DNA of 35,058 bases from Tannerella sp. (GTDB taxonomy: Bacteria > Bacteroidota > Bacteroidia > Bacteroidales > Tannerellaceae). Both the position numbers and the translations under genes were made by a program. How positions within the stretch are numbered: position 1 is the stretch's first letter; each line of letters opens with the position of its first letter. Below, one piece after another: positions 7,268 to 14,665 of this stretch. Under the pieces are notes generated by a model. That model was given only the letters and a program-made list of their open reading frames with translations. It was not told the origin of the DNA and made no database searches. The stretch covers positions 1 to 35,058 of the forward strand of contig JAIROL010000002.1 in assembly GCA_031257565.1 (NCBI GenBank), written 5' to 3'.

Positions 7268-8050
7268 CTACAGTTCTCTTATCCAGATATTACGGAAACT
7301 GATCGGTTCGCTCGGATCGCCATGACTCTGCAAGATAATCGGACCGGGACCATGTTTTTCAACCCTTGGAAATCCGATATACTCGGTTGTTCCCAGTATC
7401 GTCGTATGATTTTGAACAACGATTCCATTATGAATAACAGTCACGCTCGGAGGCGTACGGTAGACGCCGTCTTCTTTAAAAACAGGAGCGGTATAAATAA
7501 TATCATACACATTCCACTCGCCCGGTTTCCGCATAGCATTTACCAGCGGACGCGCCTGTTTATAAATACTTCCCGCCTGTCCGTTCGAATAAGTTTCATT
7601 CTGATAATTATCCAGAATCTGAACTTCGTATTGTCCCTCGAGGAAAACGCCGCTGTTACCGCGCGCCTGGCTTGTTCCCGTTATGTTCGCCGGAACACGC
7701 CATTCTATATGCAACTGAAAACTTTCAAACTCCTGTTTGGTTTGAATATCCCCATGTTTCTTATTGACGGTAAATGTGCGGTCGTCATTAACAATCCATT
7801 CTGCCGCACCTTTCGTTTTTACGCTCTCCCAGGCCGACAAATCTTTTCCATCAAACAAAACAATGGCGTCCGAAGGCGCGGAATTTGTGCAAATATCCCC
7901 CGGAGTAATTATGGCAGGCTGCGGTAACCAGAATTCCGACATCCCGGGACGCATTTTTTCAGGTTCAGGATACTCTTTCTGAGCATGGGAAGACAGGCTT
8001 GACAAGGATAAGGCGGTAAAAACGCCTATTTTTAAAACATTGTTTTTCAT
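7268..8050 (-). CDS. DUF1080 (3-keto-disaccharide hydrolase-type) secreted protein
   Basis: The 260-residue protein has a signal peptide (about residues 1-23, ending SLSSHAQ), so it is exported. The remainder is one DUF1080 domain, a concanavalin-like beta-sandwich now named 3-keto-disaccharide hydrolase. Visible family features are IVLFDGKDLSAWES, the WIVNDDRTFTV strand, FQLHIEWRVPA, GNSGVFLEGQYEVQILDNY, the GQAGSIYKQ loop, GEWNVYDIIYTAP, NGIVVQNHT and the C-terminal ILQSHGDPSEPISFRNIWIREL region. Members are frequent in Bacteroidota and Planctomycetota and probably act on keto-sugars or related glycosides; the substrate here is unknown. It is monocistronic, with its own consensus promoter, and ends about 115 bp before the pheA promoter. 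Confidence 0.88.
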   Translation of the reverse strand: MKNNVLKIGVFTALSLSSLSSHAQKEYPEPEKMRPGMSEFWLPQPAIITPGDICTNSAPSDAIVLFDGKDLSAWESVKTKGAAEWIVNDDRTFTVNKKHGDIQTKQEFESFQLHIEWRVPANITGTSQARGNSGVFLEGQYEVQILDNYQNETYSNGQAGSIYKQARPLVNAMRKPGEWNVYDIIYTAPVFKEDGVYRTPPSVTVIHNGIVVQNHTTILGTTEYIGFPRVEKHGPGPIILQSHGDPSEPISFRNIWIREL

Positions 8051-8083
8051 ACTATTCAGATTATTTTAATATTTATGTGACGA

Positions 8084-8114
8084 CAAAGATAATATAGGTA
8101 GTATCTACTACAAA
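8084..8114 (-). promoter_or_regulatory. Promoter of the DUF1080 gene
   Basis: On the minus strand TTTG (8114-8111) and TATCTTTG (8091-8084) are 19 bp apart, a near-perfect Bacteroidota vegetative promoter. The start point would be about 27 nt upstream of the ATG at 8050. Confidence 0.75.
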
Positions 8115-8151
8115 ATAAATAACTATATTTTTTTACGACGCCATTAATTAA

Positions 8152-8321
8152 TCAGGCAATACGCTTTTAACGCAGCTTATCGTAAGCAAATATATCAATC
8201 ATCTCCCCGTCTACCGTCAAGAGGAAATCTTCAAAAGGTTGAGCTTGTCGGAAAAACAAACGTTTTCGTGGAAACAGATGGAAAGCGCTCTATTGGTCAG
8301 GACGGCTCGCCAAACGAGATA
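8152..8321 (+). pseudogene. IS66-family transposase remnant
   Basis: In one plus-strand frame the sequence reads LLTQLIVSKYINHLPVYRQ followed by EEIFKRLSLSEKQTFSWKQM. This is the conserved central part of IS66-type transposases (KYvdHLPLYRQe.i..R......QT...W). Only about 50 codons survive, without start, DDE motifs or inverted repeats, and the frame closes at about 8321. A perfect 8-bp inverted repeat (GATAAAAC/GTTTTATC, 8318-8336) follows. I read it as an old insertion fragment. Confidence 0.65.
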
Positions 8322-8374
8322 AAACAATGTTTTATCATTGGGAGTTAGATATAACCCCATCGATATCTCATAAC

Positions 8375-8460
8375 GGTTGAATAAGAATATCCGTGTGAGG
8401 GGAGACTTTCACGCACGGTTCTGTGAGAGGCTGGCGCTGAAATGCGCCGGCCTACTCGAC
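8375..8460 (+). mobile_element. 3' tail of a group II intron (domains V and VI)
   Basis: CCGTGTGA...TCACGCACGG at 8391-8420 forms the domain V hairpin with its characteristic CG bulge. Domain VI follows as GGCTGGCGC/GCGCCGGCC (nine pairs, one G-U), then a segment holding a candidate branch-point A (CCTACTCGAC) and a 3' end at 8460. The base of domain V reads GAATATCCG where active introns have GAGCCG, so the catalytic triad position appears damaged. No reverse transcriptase or 5' domains lie upstream, only the IS66 scrap. The intron is therefore a dead 3' fragment. Confidence 0.72.
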
Positions 8461-8472
8461 ACTTTTGAATGA

Positions 8473-8740
8473 TCATATACAGGATTGGGCGACTCTGTTT
8501 GTCACCTCCATTCGGCATCGGATTTCCGTTCCCGAGAAGGCGACGCCCGGCAGCAGGATTTTTCCCGGTATATGGACGGTCATATTTCTTTTCGTGAATT
8601 TGTACCATTGCCCTGTCACATAGCGTCTCGGCGTCTTCCTTTTTGCTGTATTTCAGTTCGGCTATTGTATGCACGGACTACCAGATAGTAATCTCCCGCC
8701 GGGATATTGGAAACGCTTATCCGTCGATGAAGATTATAGT
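8473..8740 (-). pseudogene. Frameshifted C-terminal fragment of a PD-(D/E)XK (DUF1703) protein
   Basis: Three reading frames must be joined to recover the family. GDYYLVV is in one frame (near 8700), then AELKYSKKEDAETLCDRA and QIHEKKYDRPYTG in a second, then ILLPGVAFSGTEIRCRMEV in a third, ending at the TGA 8475-8473. Together they match the C-terminus of the intact relative at 1-1083 (ELKYH, QIHDKKYYGKY, LALAFSGKDVGCKM). At least two frameshifts and loss of the whole ATPase part make it a pseudogene. Its 3' end lies 12 bp from the 3' end of the intron fragment. Confidence 0.72.
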
Positions 8741-8821
8741 CGTGATCTTGCCGAGTTATTGCCCAACAGCCCAAAGTTCTTAAAAAATACATAAAAAATG
8801 GCATGGTTGTAAAAATACAAC

Positions 8822-8829
8822 TACATTTG
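8822..8829 (+). promoter_or_regulatory. Candidate -7 element of the hicAB promoter
   Basis: TACATTTG matches TAnnTTTG and lies 28 bp before the first possible hicA ATG (8857). No good TTTG is found 19 bp upstream; a TTG at 8807-8809 is only 12 bp away, so the -33 part is weak. Confidence 0.45.
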
Positions 8830-8844
8830 TATTGTCAATTGAAA

Positions 8845-8880
8845 ACCAAGAGTTCTATGAAGACCAAGAGTTCTATGAAG
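8845..8880 (+). repeat. Perfect 18-bp tandem duplication across the hicA start
   Basis: ACCAAGAGTTCTATGAAG occurs twice back to back (8845-8862 and 8863-8880). Each copy contains an ATG and, because 18 is a multiple of three, both ATGs (8857 and 8875) are in the same frame. Confidence 0.9.
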
Positions 8881-9073
8881 ATTTGGAAAGTAAAAGAAAT
8901 GATCAATTATGTCGAAAGCGACGGTTGGTATTTCGTAAATCAGATTGGTTGGTAGCCATCGGCAATACCGACATCCTACGAAAAGAGGACGGGTAACAAT
9001 TCCGGGAAAACTAAGTGATGATTTATTGCCAGGAACGGCAAACAGTATATTAAGACAAGCAGGGCTGAAGTAA
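8875..9073 (+). pseudogene. hicA: HicA mRNA-interferase toxin, inactivated by a 4-bp duplication
   Basis: The first frame reads MKIWKVKEMINYVESDGWYF then VNQIGW and stops at TAG 8953-8955. The next frame over continues with SHRQYRHPTKRGRV, TIPGKLSDDLLPGTANSI and LRQAGLK, then TAA at 9071-9073. This is HicA split in two. Removing one GGTT from the tandem GGTTGGT at 8947-8953 restores a continuous 64-residue HicA, the normal size, with GSHRQ carrying the catalytic histidine. The break falls just before that histidine, so the toxin cannot act as an mRNA interferase. A start at 8857 would add six residues. The gene lies 24 bp upstream of hicB, the usual hicA-hicB order. Confidence 0.85.
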
Positions 9074-9097
9074 GTCCTGCATTTAAAACAAAAAAAT

Positions 9098-9502
9098 ATG
9101 GAAAAAGTAGTTGTAACAGTTGAATTATCAGAAAATAATTATTCTGCATATTTAGAAGATCTTCCAGGATGTGTTTCTACCGGAAAAACATTTGATGAAT
9201 TAAAAAGTAACATCCGTGAAGCTGTGGATTTTCATCTTGCCGGTATGCGTGAAGATGGGGATGATATTCCGGAGCAGTTTACGAAAAAATATCAATTTGT
9301 GTTTCGTTTTGACCCTCAAAGTCTATTACAGCGCTATAATGGTATATTTACTAATTTTGCGTTAGAACGTATTACCGGAATTAATCAACGCCAATTGCAG
9401 CGTTATGCTTCAGGAGTAAGCAGGCCGCGTCGTCCTCAGGCTGAAAAAATAGAAAAGGCATTACATAAACTTGGAAAAGAATTATTAATAGTGGAACTGT
9501 AG
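9098..9502 (+). CDS. hicB: HicB antitoxin with C-terminal helix-turn-helix
   Basis: The 134-residue protein begins with the HicB partial RNase H-like fold (MEKVVVTVELSENNYSAYLE, DLPGCVSTGKTFDELKSNI, EAVDFHLAGM; residues about 1-65), which binds and neutralises HicA. Its C-terminal part (about 80-134: NFALERITGINQRQLQRYASG then RPRRPQAEKIEKALHKLGKE) looks like a helix-turn-helix of the Xre type, expected to bind the hicAB promoter and repress it. The gene is intact although the toxin gene before it is broken, so it survives as an orphan antitoxin and possible DNA-binding repressor. ATG at 9098 follows an A-rich leader and fits the conserved N-terminus. Confidence 0.88.
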   Translation: MEKVVVTVELSENNYSAYLEDLPGCVSTGKTFDELKSNIREAVDFHLAGMREDGDDIPEQFTKKYQFVFRFDPQSLLQRYNGIFTNFALERITGINQRQLQRYASGVSRPRRPQAEKIEKALHKLGKELLIVEL

Positions 9503-9785
9503 TTTAAACAAAAGTAAACAGGATTCCCCATGGAAAAAGAGGTTTCCTCCTTTAATTGTAATACCCGTGTTTTCCCATTGAACCGTTCTATATCTGCGCC
9601 CTAAAAATCAAATGTTTTCATATCTGTTATCTTTTAAAAAATTTCCGGGAATACGGAATGTTATCCGGTCAAAAAGATAAACTCAGTTTGAAGAAACGAC
9701 AGTATAAAGTTGCTTTAGATGTCGAATACCTCATAAAAATTATAAACTTTTGATACGGTTGCCCTGCATTTTTATAATAAACGTA
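9503..9785. other. Intergenic stretch between hicB and gdhA
   Basis: No RNA gene or strong terminator is seen here. A 31-codon plus-strand ORF (9658-9753, MLSGQKDKLSLKKRQYKVAL then DVEYLIKIINF) looks faintly protein-like but has no recognisable relatives and may be a scrap of a lost gene. Confidence 0.4.
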
Positions 9786-9815
9786 TTGATTTTTCATCAC
9801 AAAAAACTACCTTCG
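9786..9815 (+). promoter_or_regulatory. Promoter of gdhA
   Basis: TTG (9786-9788) and TACCTTCG (9808-9815, one mismatch to TAnnTTTG) are 19 bp apart. The start point near 9821 leaves a leader of about 27 nt before the ATG at 9848. Confidence 0.65.
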
Positions 9816-9847
9816 CGCCCGAAATAAACATAAAACATAAAACACCA

Positions 9848-11185
9848 ATGAAAGTTCAAAAAATTTTAGACAACCTGAAAAGAAGATTTCCGAATGAACC
9901 GGAATATCATCAGGCAGTAGAAGAGGTACTCGAATCTATCGAGGAAGTTTACAATTCTTATCCGGAGTTTGAAAAAAACAACCTGATAGAGCGCCTTTGC
10001 ATTCCGGATCGCATTTTCTCTTTCCGCGTTACATGGGTAGATGATAAAGGTAACGTACAAGCAAATATGGGATACCGTGTACAGCATAACAATGCAATCG
10101 GTCCTTACAAAGGAGGAATCCGTTTTCATGCATCGGTCAATCTTTCTATTTTAAAATTCTTAGCATTCGAACAGACTTTTAAAAATTCGCTGACAACGCT
10201 TCCAATGGGCGGCGGTAAAGGCGGTTCCGATTTTAATCCGAAAGGAAAGTCAAATGCGGAAATCATGCGCTTCTGCCAGGCATTCGTACTTGAATTATGG
10301 AGGCATATCGGACCTGAAACCGATGTTCCTGCAGGCGATATCGGAGTCGGCGGACGCGAAGTCAGCTACATGTACGGCATGTATAAAAAACTGGCCCGCG
10401 AAAACACGGGTACATTTACCGGAAAAGGCGTCGAATTTGGCGGTTCGTTGATTCGCCCCGAAGCGACAGGATACGGAAATATTTATTTTCTGATGAATAT
10501 GCTGAACGCCAAAGGAATCAGCGATCTGAAAGGACAGGTTGTTTCCATATCCGGTTCGGGAAATGTAGCGACCTATACAGCAGAAAAAGTACTGGAGCTT
10601 GGCGGTAAAGTAGTTACATTATCCGACAGTAACGGTTATATATACGATCCGGACGGTATAGATAAAGAAAAGCTGGAATATGTCTTCGAATTAAAGAACG
10701 TATACCGCGGACGTATTAAAGAATATGCTGAAAAATACGGTTGCAAATATGTCGAATGCGGACGTCCGTGGGCCGAAAAATGCACCATTGCATTGCCTTC
10801 CGCCACACAGAACGAGCTAAACGAAGAAGATGCGGAAACGCTTGTCAAAAACGGATGCATCGCCGTATCGGAAGGCGCAAACATGCCGTCTACGCCGGAT
10901 GCAGTCGCCGTCTTCCTGAAAAACAAGATTCTTTATGCGCCTGGTAAAGCGGCCAATGCAGGCGGCGTTTCCGTATCAGGACTTGAAATGACCCAGAATG
11001 CAATCAAGCTGAGCTGGTCATGCGAAGAAGTAGATCAGAAACTGCAGAGTATCATGAAAAACATCCACGAGGCCTGCGTAAAATACGGAACAGAAAAGGA
11101 TGGTTTCGTTAACTATGTAAAAGGCGCCAATATTGCCGGATTCATGAAAGTAGCCAAAGCAATGACGGCACAGGGAATTTTATAA
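9848..11185 (+). CDS. gdhA: NADP-type glutamate dehydrogenase
   Basis: The 445-residue enzyme interconverts 2-oxoglutarate plus ammonium and glutamate, the main ammonium-assimilation route in many Bacteroidales. Length and motifs fit the short hexameric class: GPYKGGIRFH (85-94), the active-site PMGGGKGG (119-126), PAGDIGVGGRE (161-171) with the catalytic Asp, TGYGNIYF, and a Rossmann fingerprint SGSGNVA (235-241). The second strand ends in SDSNG with Ser rather than an acidic residue, as in NADP-preferring enzymes such as E. coli GdhA; cofactor choice remains inference. The C-terminal NAGGVSVSGLEMTQNA motif is complete. The gene stands alone, between its own promoter and a strong terminator. 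Confidence 0.95.
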   Translation: MKVQKILDNLKRRFPNEPEYHQAVEEVLESIEEVYNSYPEFEKNNLIERLCIPDRIFSFRVTWVDDKGNVQANMGYRVQHNNAIGPYKGGIRFHASVNLSILKFLAFEQTFKNSLTTLPMGGGKGGSDFNPKGKSNAEIMRFCQAFVLELWRHIGPETDVPAGDIGVGGREVSYMYGMYKKLARENTGTFTGKGVEFGGSLIRPEATGYGNIYFLMNMLNAKGISDLKGQVVSISGSGNVATYTAEKVLELGGKVVTLSDSNGYIYDPDGIDKEKLEYVFELKNVYRGRIKEYAEKYGCKYVECGRPWAEKCTIALPSATQNELNEEDAETLVKNGCIAVSEGANMPSTPDAVAVFLKNKILYAPGKAANAGGVSVSGLEMTQNAIKLSWSCEEVDQKLQSIMKNIHEACVKYGTEKDGFVNYVKGANIAGFMKVAKAMTAQGIL

Positions 11186-11207
11186 AAGCCATAAAGTTAT
11201 AATATTG

Positions 11208-11248
11208 AAAAAACGGTTTGCCGGTAAAAGGCAAATCGTTTTTTGTTT
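11208..11248 (+). terminator. Intrinsic terminator of gdhA
   Basis: AAAAAACGGTTTGCC (11208-11222) and GGCAAATCGTTTTTT (11230-11244) form a 15-bp stem with one G-U pair and a 7-nt loop. A T-run with further T-rich sequence follows. It begins 22 bp after the gdhA stop codon. Confidence 0.85.
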
Positions 11249-11302
11249 TATGGACTCCGACATTATGACGGCGATAAAAACTATTCTTGGCGGCGATATA
11301 AA

Positions 11303-11332
11303 TTGACAATGAAAGAAAAAGTTGTATATTTG
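11303..11332 (+). promoter_or_regulatory. Promoter of the outer-membrane receptor gene
   Basis: TTG (11303-11305) and TATATTTG (11325-11332) are 19 bp apart. The start point near 11338 supports translation from the ATG at 11354 rather than from in-frame ATGs further upstream. Confidence 0.7.
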
Positions 11333-11353
11333 TTGAACGAAAGAAGGATTAAT

Positions 11354-13768
11354 ATGAGAAATAAAATCTTGATTGTATGTGCCTTGCGTTTGCTTTTCAC
11401 GGGATTGCAGGCGCAAAATGACCGGACGATTACCGGGCGTGTGCTGGAGGAGGCTTCCGGCGAAGCGCTGTCGGGGGTAAGCGTAGTACTGTATTCAACC
11501 GATTCGACATTGATAGCCGGCGCCTCGACGGATGCCGACGGGATATTTTCGCTTAAAACAAACCGTAGCGGAGACTGTTTTATGACAGCCTCTTACATGG
11601 GCTATTTGCAGCAACGGTTCGACTTGAGCCTGACCGACAAAAACAGGAACATCATTCACACCGATATTTTTCTTCAACAGGGAAGTATAGAACTGCAGGA
11701 AATTTCAGTCGTCACACGCCGGAGGCAGATGGTTTACAAACTTGACAGGAAAGTGATTGAAGCGGCGGGATACATCTCGACGGCGGGAGGAACGGCTATC
11801 GATATTCTCGAACAGACGCCTTCGGTCAGGGTGGATGCTAACGGGGAACTCACCTTCCGCGGCAGTTCCGGATTCAAAGTCTACATTGACGGAAAACCGG
11901 CTACGGCGGACGGAAGCGCCGCGTTGGAGCAAATCCCCGCCGGACAGATAGAAAACATTGAAATAATCAGTACTCCATCGGCAAAAAACGAAGCCGACGG
12001 CGTAGCGGGAATTATTAAAGTGAATACAAAAAAGCAGACAGCCGGCGGATGGAGCGGGATGATAAACGCAACGGGAAGCGCCGTCGAATCGCGCAGCATT
12101 GATTTTCTAACATTCTACAAAAATGATAAGCTGCGCCGGCAAACCTCCGGCGAGGCTTCGCGCAGGTATTTGGTAAGCGATTTCGACCAGTTGAAACATA
12201 TCAACGTGGACGACGCCCTAACGACTACGCACGCCACGGGCGAAAGGAAGAGTTTCGTGGAACTGTACGCCATCCGTAGCGGGCTGGACCTGTACCGGGA
12301 TAAAACGACCTGGTCGGCGGCGCTGGAATCGCGCTACCGGATACGCAACCGCGGCGGACGTCTTCATTATGAAGATACCTGTCTGTCGAACATAACCGGC
12401 GAGAGAACAAACGTTTCTTACGAGGGGCACGATTATGTCCGGCTGCACGACTTGACGCTGAAGGGCGACCTCGGCTTTGAACATCGCTTTTCGGACAACG
12501 GACACAGTCTGACAGGCTCCTTTCTCGCTTTCTACGAACACGATGCCATGGAATTTTTCTACACCGACCTGTTCGACATGTCCGGGAACCTGGCGCAGGG
12601 ACACCGTGCCTGGGAATACGAGTACCGTTTTACGGCGCAGGGGAACCTCGATTATGTTCTGCCGTTGAACGACAAGACGGGCAAGATCGAGGCGGGGTAT
12701 TATTTTTTCACATACACCGAAGACGGCGATTACAAGGTCGATTTCTTCAATCCCTCGCAGAACGCTTTTGAGCGGCATGACGACCTGTATAACAAATTTG
12801 TTTTTCGCAGAGACATACACGCGCTGTACGCCATGTTGTCGAACACACATTCGAAATTCGCCTATCAGCTTGGTCTAAGAGGAGAATTTGCCCATCGCAA
12901 ACTGGAAAACAACGAAGCATGGGCACGTCACACCTGGGACAAGTTCGACCTGTTTCCTTCGGCGCATCTCGCCTATACATTCGACGAAAGTAATCGCCTA
13001 ATCCTGGGATACTCGCGCCGCATCACTCACCCGCAGCTGTTTTACATGGAGCCGTATGTGGTATATGTCGACTATTATACGGCGCAGTGCGGAAATCCGA
13101 AAATCCGTCCCGAATACACCAACTCCATCGAATTGACATACGCCAGGACAATCGGAGAACATTCTGCCGCCGCAACGCTGTTCCACCGGCGGCGCACGGA
13201 CAAAATAGAACGCCTGCGCGTTCCTTACCACACGGGCGTCACGCTCGACTCGATGTCGAACGTTGGCAACGATTATTCTACCGGCGCAGAGATTGCAACG
13301 AACTTCCATCTCTCGAAGCGGTGGAACACGGACGTCAACGGAAGCATGTTTTATTACCTTATCGCAAACGAACATAAAATAGACGGGGATGAGGAAAGCC
13401 TGAACTGGCAGTTTGCACTCAACAACAATTTTGACGTTGCACGAAATACAAGGATGCGGTTGGAAAGCTATTTTGTAGGCCCTTCGGTAAGTACGCAGGG
13501 ACGGGTAAATGAATTTTTCTATTTTAACTTTTCGGTGAGGCAGCAACTGTTCAATCGCCAGGTATCCGCAACTTTGAATATACGCGATGTTTTCTCGACA
13601 GCTAAGTATGTGGATACGAAAAACGGCATGAATATGGATTCCAAAACAATTATTTATCCTGCATCGCCTTTGGTTACGCTCTCATTGAGTTATGCTTTCA
13701 ATAATTTCAAGTCGCAGAAAAAAGAAGAAAAAACCATGCACGATTTATTTGAAGGAACAAACAGGTAA
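11354..13768 (+). CDS. TonB-dependent receptor-like outer-membrane beta-barrel protein
   Basis: The 804-residue protein starts with a signal peptide (ILIVCALRLLFTGLQAQ). A CarboxypepD-regulatory-like domain follows (about 24-108: ITGRVLEEASGEALSGVSVVL, DADGIFSLKT, ASYMGYLQQ), then a plug-like region (about 125-225: KLDRKVIEAAGYISTAGGTA, ILEQTPSVRVDANGELTFRG, VYIDGKPAT, NIEIISTPSAKNEADGVAGI). The rest is a large barrel of the outer-membrane beta-barrel family 3 type, with YSRRITHPQLF, NPKIRPEYTNSIEL and the typical late segments RQQLFNRQVSATLNIRDVF and VTLSLSYAFNNFKSQKKEE. It does not have the SusC signature and no SusD gene is next to it, so it probably serves metal, cofactor or peptide uptake. 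The gene is visibly more GC-rich than the glycan locus downstream. Confidence 0.85.
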   Translation: MRNKILIVCALRLLFTGLQAQNDRTITGRVLEEASGEALSGVSVVLYSTDSTLIAGASTDADGIFSLKTNRSGDCFMTASYMGYLQQRFDLSLTDKNRNIIHTDIFLQQGSIELQEISVVTRRRQMVYKLDRKVIEAAGYISTAGGTAIDILEQTPSVRVDANGELTFRGSSGFKVYIDGKPATADGSAALEQIPAGQIENIEIISTPSAKNEADGVAGIIKVNTKKQTAGGWSGMINATGSAVESRSIDFLTFYKNDKLRRQTSGEASRRYLVSDFDQLKHINVDDALTTTHATGERKSFVELYAIRSGLDLYRDKTTWSAALESRYRIRNRGGRLHYEDTCLSNITGERTNVSYEGHDYVRLHDLTLKGDLGFEHRFSDNGHSLTGSFLAFYEHDAMEFFYTDLFDMSGNLAQGHRAWEYEYRFTAQGNLDYVLPLNDKTGKIEAGYYFFTYTEDGDYKVDFFNPSQNAFERHDDLYNKFVFRRDIHALYAMLSNTHSKFAYQLGLRGEFAHRKLENNEAWARHTWDKFDLFPSAHLAYTFDESNRLILGYSRRITHPQLFYMEPYVVYVDYYTAQCGNPKIRPEYTNSIELTYARTIGEHSAAATLFHRRRTDKIERLRVPYHTGVTLDSMSNVGNDYSTGAEIATNFHLSKRWNTDVNGSMFYYLIANEHKIDGDEESLNWQFALNNNFDVARNTRMRLESYFVGPSVSTQGRVNEFFYFNFSVRQQLFNRQVSATLNIRDVFSTAKYVDTKNGMNMDSKTIIYPASPLVTLSLSYAFNNFKSQKKEEKTMHDLFEGTNR

Positions 13769-13774
13769 AATCAG

Positions 13775-13862
13775 GATGGATATGCTGTTATCGGAGCCGG
13801 AAAGCGTCGTAACCAAAGATATACCTGCCAACAGTCCGGCAGTTGGAAATCCCGCCGGATAA
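13775..13862 (+). pseudogene. C-terminal scrap of a hexapeptide-repeat sugar O-acetyltransferase
   Basis: Seven bases after the receptor stop, the sequence reads DGYAVIGAG in one frame and, after a single extra A near 13802, SVVTKDIPANSPAVGNPAG and a stop at 13860-13862. This is the last coil and tail of left-handed beta-helix acetyltransferases of the Maa/LacA/NodL type (VIGAGSVVTKDIP...AVGNP). Only about 28 residues remain and they contain a frameshift. No other part of the gene is present, so the region has been rearranged next to the receptor gene. Confidence 0.72.
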
Positions 13863-13929
13863 TTCGCAGCATGTAAACAAAGATATATTCCAAGAATAAA
13901 ACGTCAGCGCCAAGCCGCAAGCGGTTTTA

Positions 13930-13974
13930 TGAGAAATCTCCACATCTCCGCTTAGCTGCGAGTAGTATTTCTCA
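13930..13974. repeat. Inverted repeat / possible hairpin after the receptor gene
   Basis: TGAGAAAT (13930-13937) and ATTTCTCA (13967-13974) are complementary. Inside is a second small stem, CGC/GCG, around the loop TTAGCT. A smaller CCGC/GCGG hairpin followed by TTTT lies just before (13914-13927). These may end transcription from the receptor side; no U-run follows the larger hairpin. Confidence 0.4.
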
Positions 13975-14140
13975 GAGAAGTATTGTCTTATTTATTCTTT
14001 CCATAGAAGGTGTTTACAAAATGAGAAAGGGGGAAAATACGCAGTTGTGTTTCTTGTTGATAGCTTTTTTTTAAAAAAAACAATCATTGTTGTCAGCTAA
14101 AATCAAGAAGTTTATATAATTTACATGTTACAAGTTGATA

Positions 14141-14380
14141 ATGAGCGATATTTATCAAATAACGGATGCCGGAATAGTTAGAACTTATTTAAGTCCTTTT
14201 AATCATATTCCTGAAATAAGGAAAACGCCCGGCAGAAATTCCGGTTATGATATAGACAGACGCGAAAGTATTGGCGGTTTAGTAAATATGGTTGTTACGA
14301 ACGATTTAATATATTTTGTATATACTGCAAAAAGTGATCTGGAATATTACAATTCCGGTCATTTGTCGCCCGAATTGTAG
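14141..14380 (+). CDS. Small hypothetical protein, possibly a scrap of a 6-bladed beta-propeller protein
   Basis: An ORF of about 79 residues begins MSDIYQITDAGIVRTYLSPF and ends with LVNMVVTNDLIYFVYTAKSD, LEYYNSGHLSPEL. It lacks a signal peptide. The succession IYQIT...G.V..Y...F and then a strand with F.Y resembles single blades of the 6-bladed beta-propeller (BF3164/TolB-like) lipoproteins that are common beside glycan loci, but those have 350-400 residues. This is weak similarity by eye; it may be a truncated leftover or a separate small gene. No clear promoter precedes it and it lies 279 bp upstream of susC. Confidence 0.4.
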   Translation: MSDIYQITDAGIVRTYLSPFNHIPEIRKTPGRNSGYDIDRRESIGGLVNMVVTNDLIYFVYTAKSDLEYYNSGHLSPEL

Positions 14381-14515
14381 TAAATAGACTTTTTTCTCTA
14401 AAAAAACTCATTTTCTTTTTAAACTAATGATTAATTAATGCAAACGGTAAAGGATGAATTAGATATTTGCATTCAAAATATTTTATTTTTTAATTTTTAA
14501 CTAAATAATGATACC

Positions 14516-14665
14516 ATGAAAAAAGTCTGCCTTATTCTAATATTCATAAGAATGCCTTGTCGAATCCCTAAAAAAACAATCGACATATTGCAAAACTGTA
14601 ATTACATCGAATTACTTAATAGTAACCTTAGATTATTTTATGAACAATTAATAATAATTTTATGA
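14516..14665 (+). CDS. Short ORF overlapping the susC start (ATGA)
   Basis: The 49-codon ORF begins MKKVCLILIFIRMPCRIP and stops at TGA 14663-14665, overlapping the susC ATG at 14662 in the arrangement ATGA. The first residues are hydrophobic, like the beginning of a signal peptide, and the rest is not recognisable. The overlap would permit translational coupling with susC. It may instead be the decayed start of a lost gene. The sequence from 14384 to 14515 is very AT-rich and shows no convincing TAnnTTTG promoter; GATATTTG near 14462 is only a partial match. Confidence 0.3.
   Translation: MKKVCLILIFIRMPCRIPKKTIDILQNCNYIELLNSNLRLFYEQLIIIL

Noticed and set aside
8669..8794. 42-codon plus-strand ORF (MHGLPDSNLPPGYWKRLS ...) ahead of hicA
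   Set aside because: It looks mildly protein-like but lies antisense to the nuclease pseudogene, has no recognised family, and is too short to support.
11243..11353. Upstream in-frame starts for the outer-membrane receptor
   Set aside because: They lie within the gdhA terminator and ahead of the promoter TATATTTG; the ATG at 11354 opens directly into a signal peptide.
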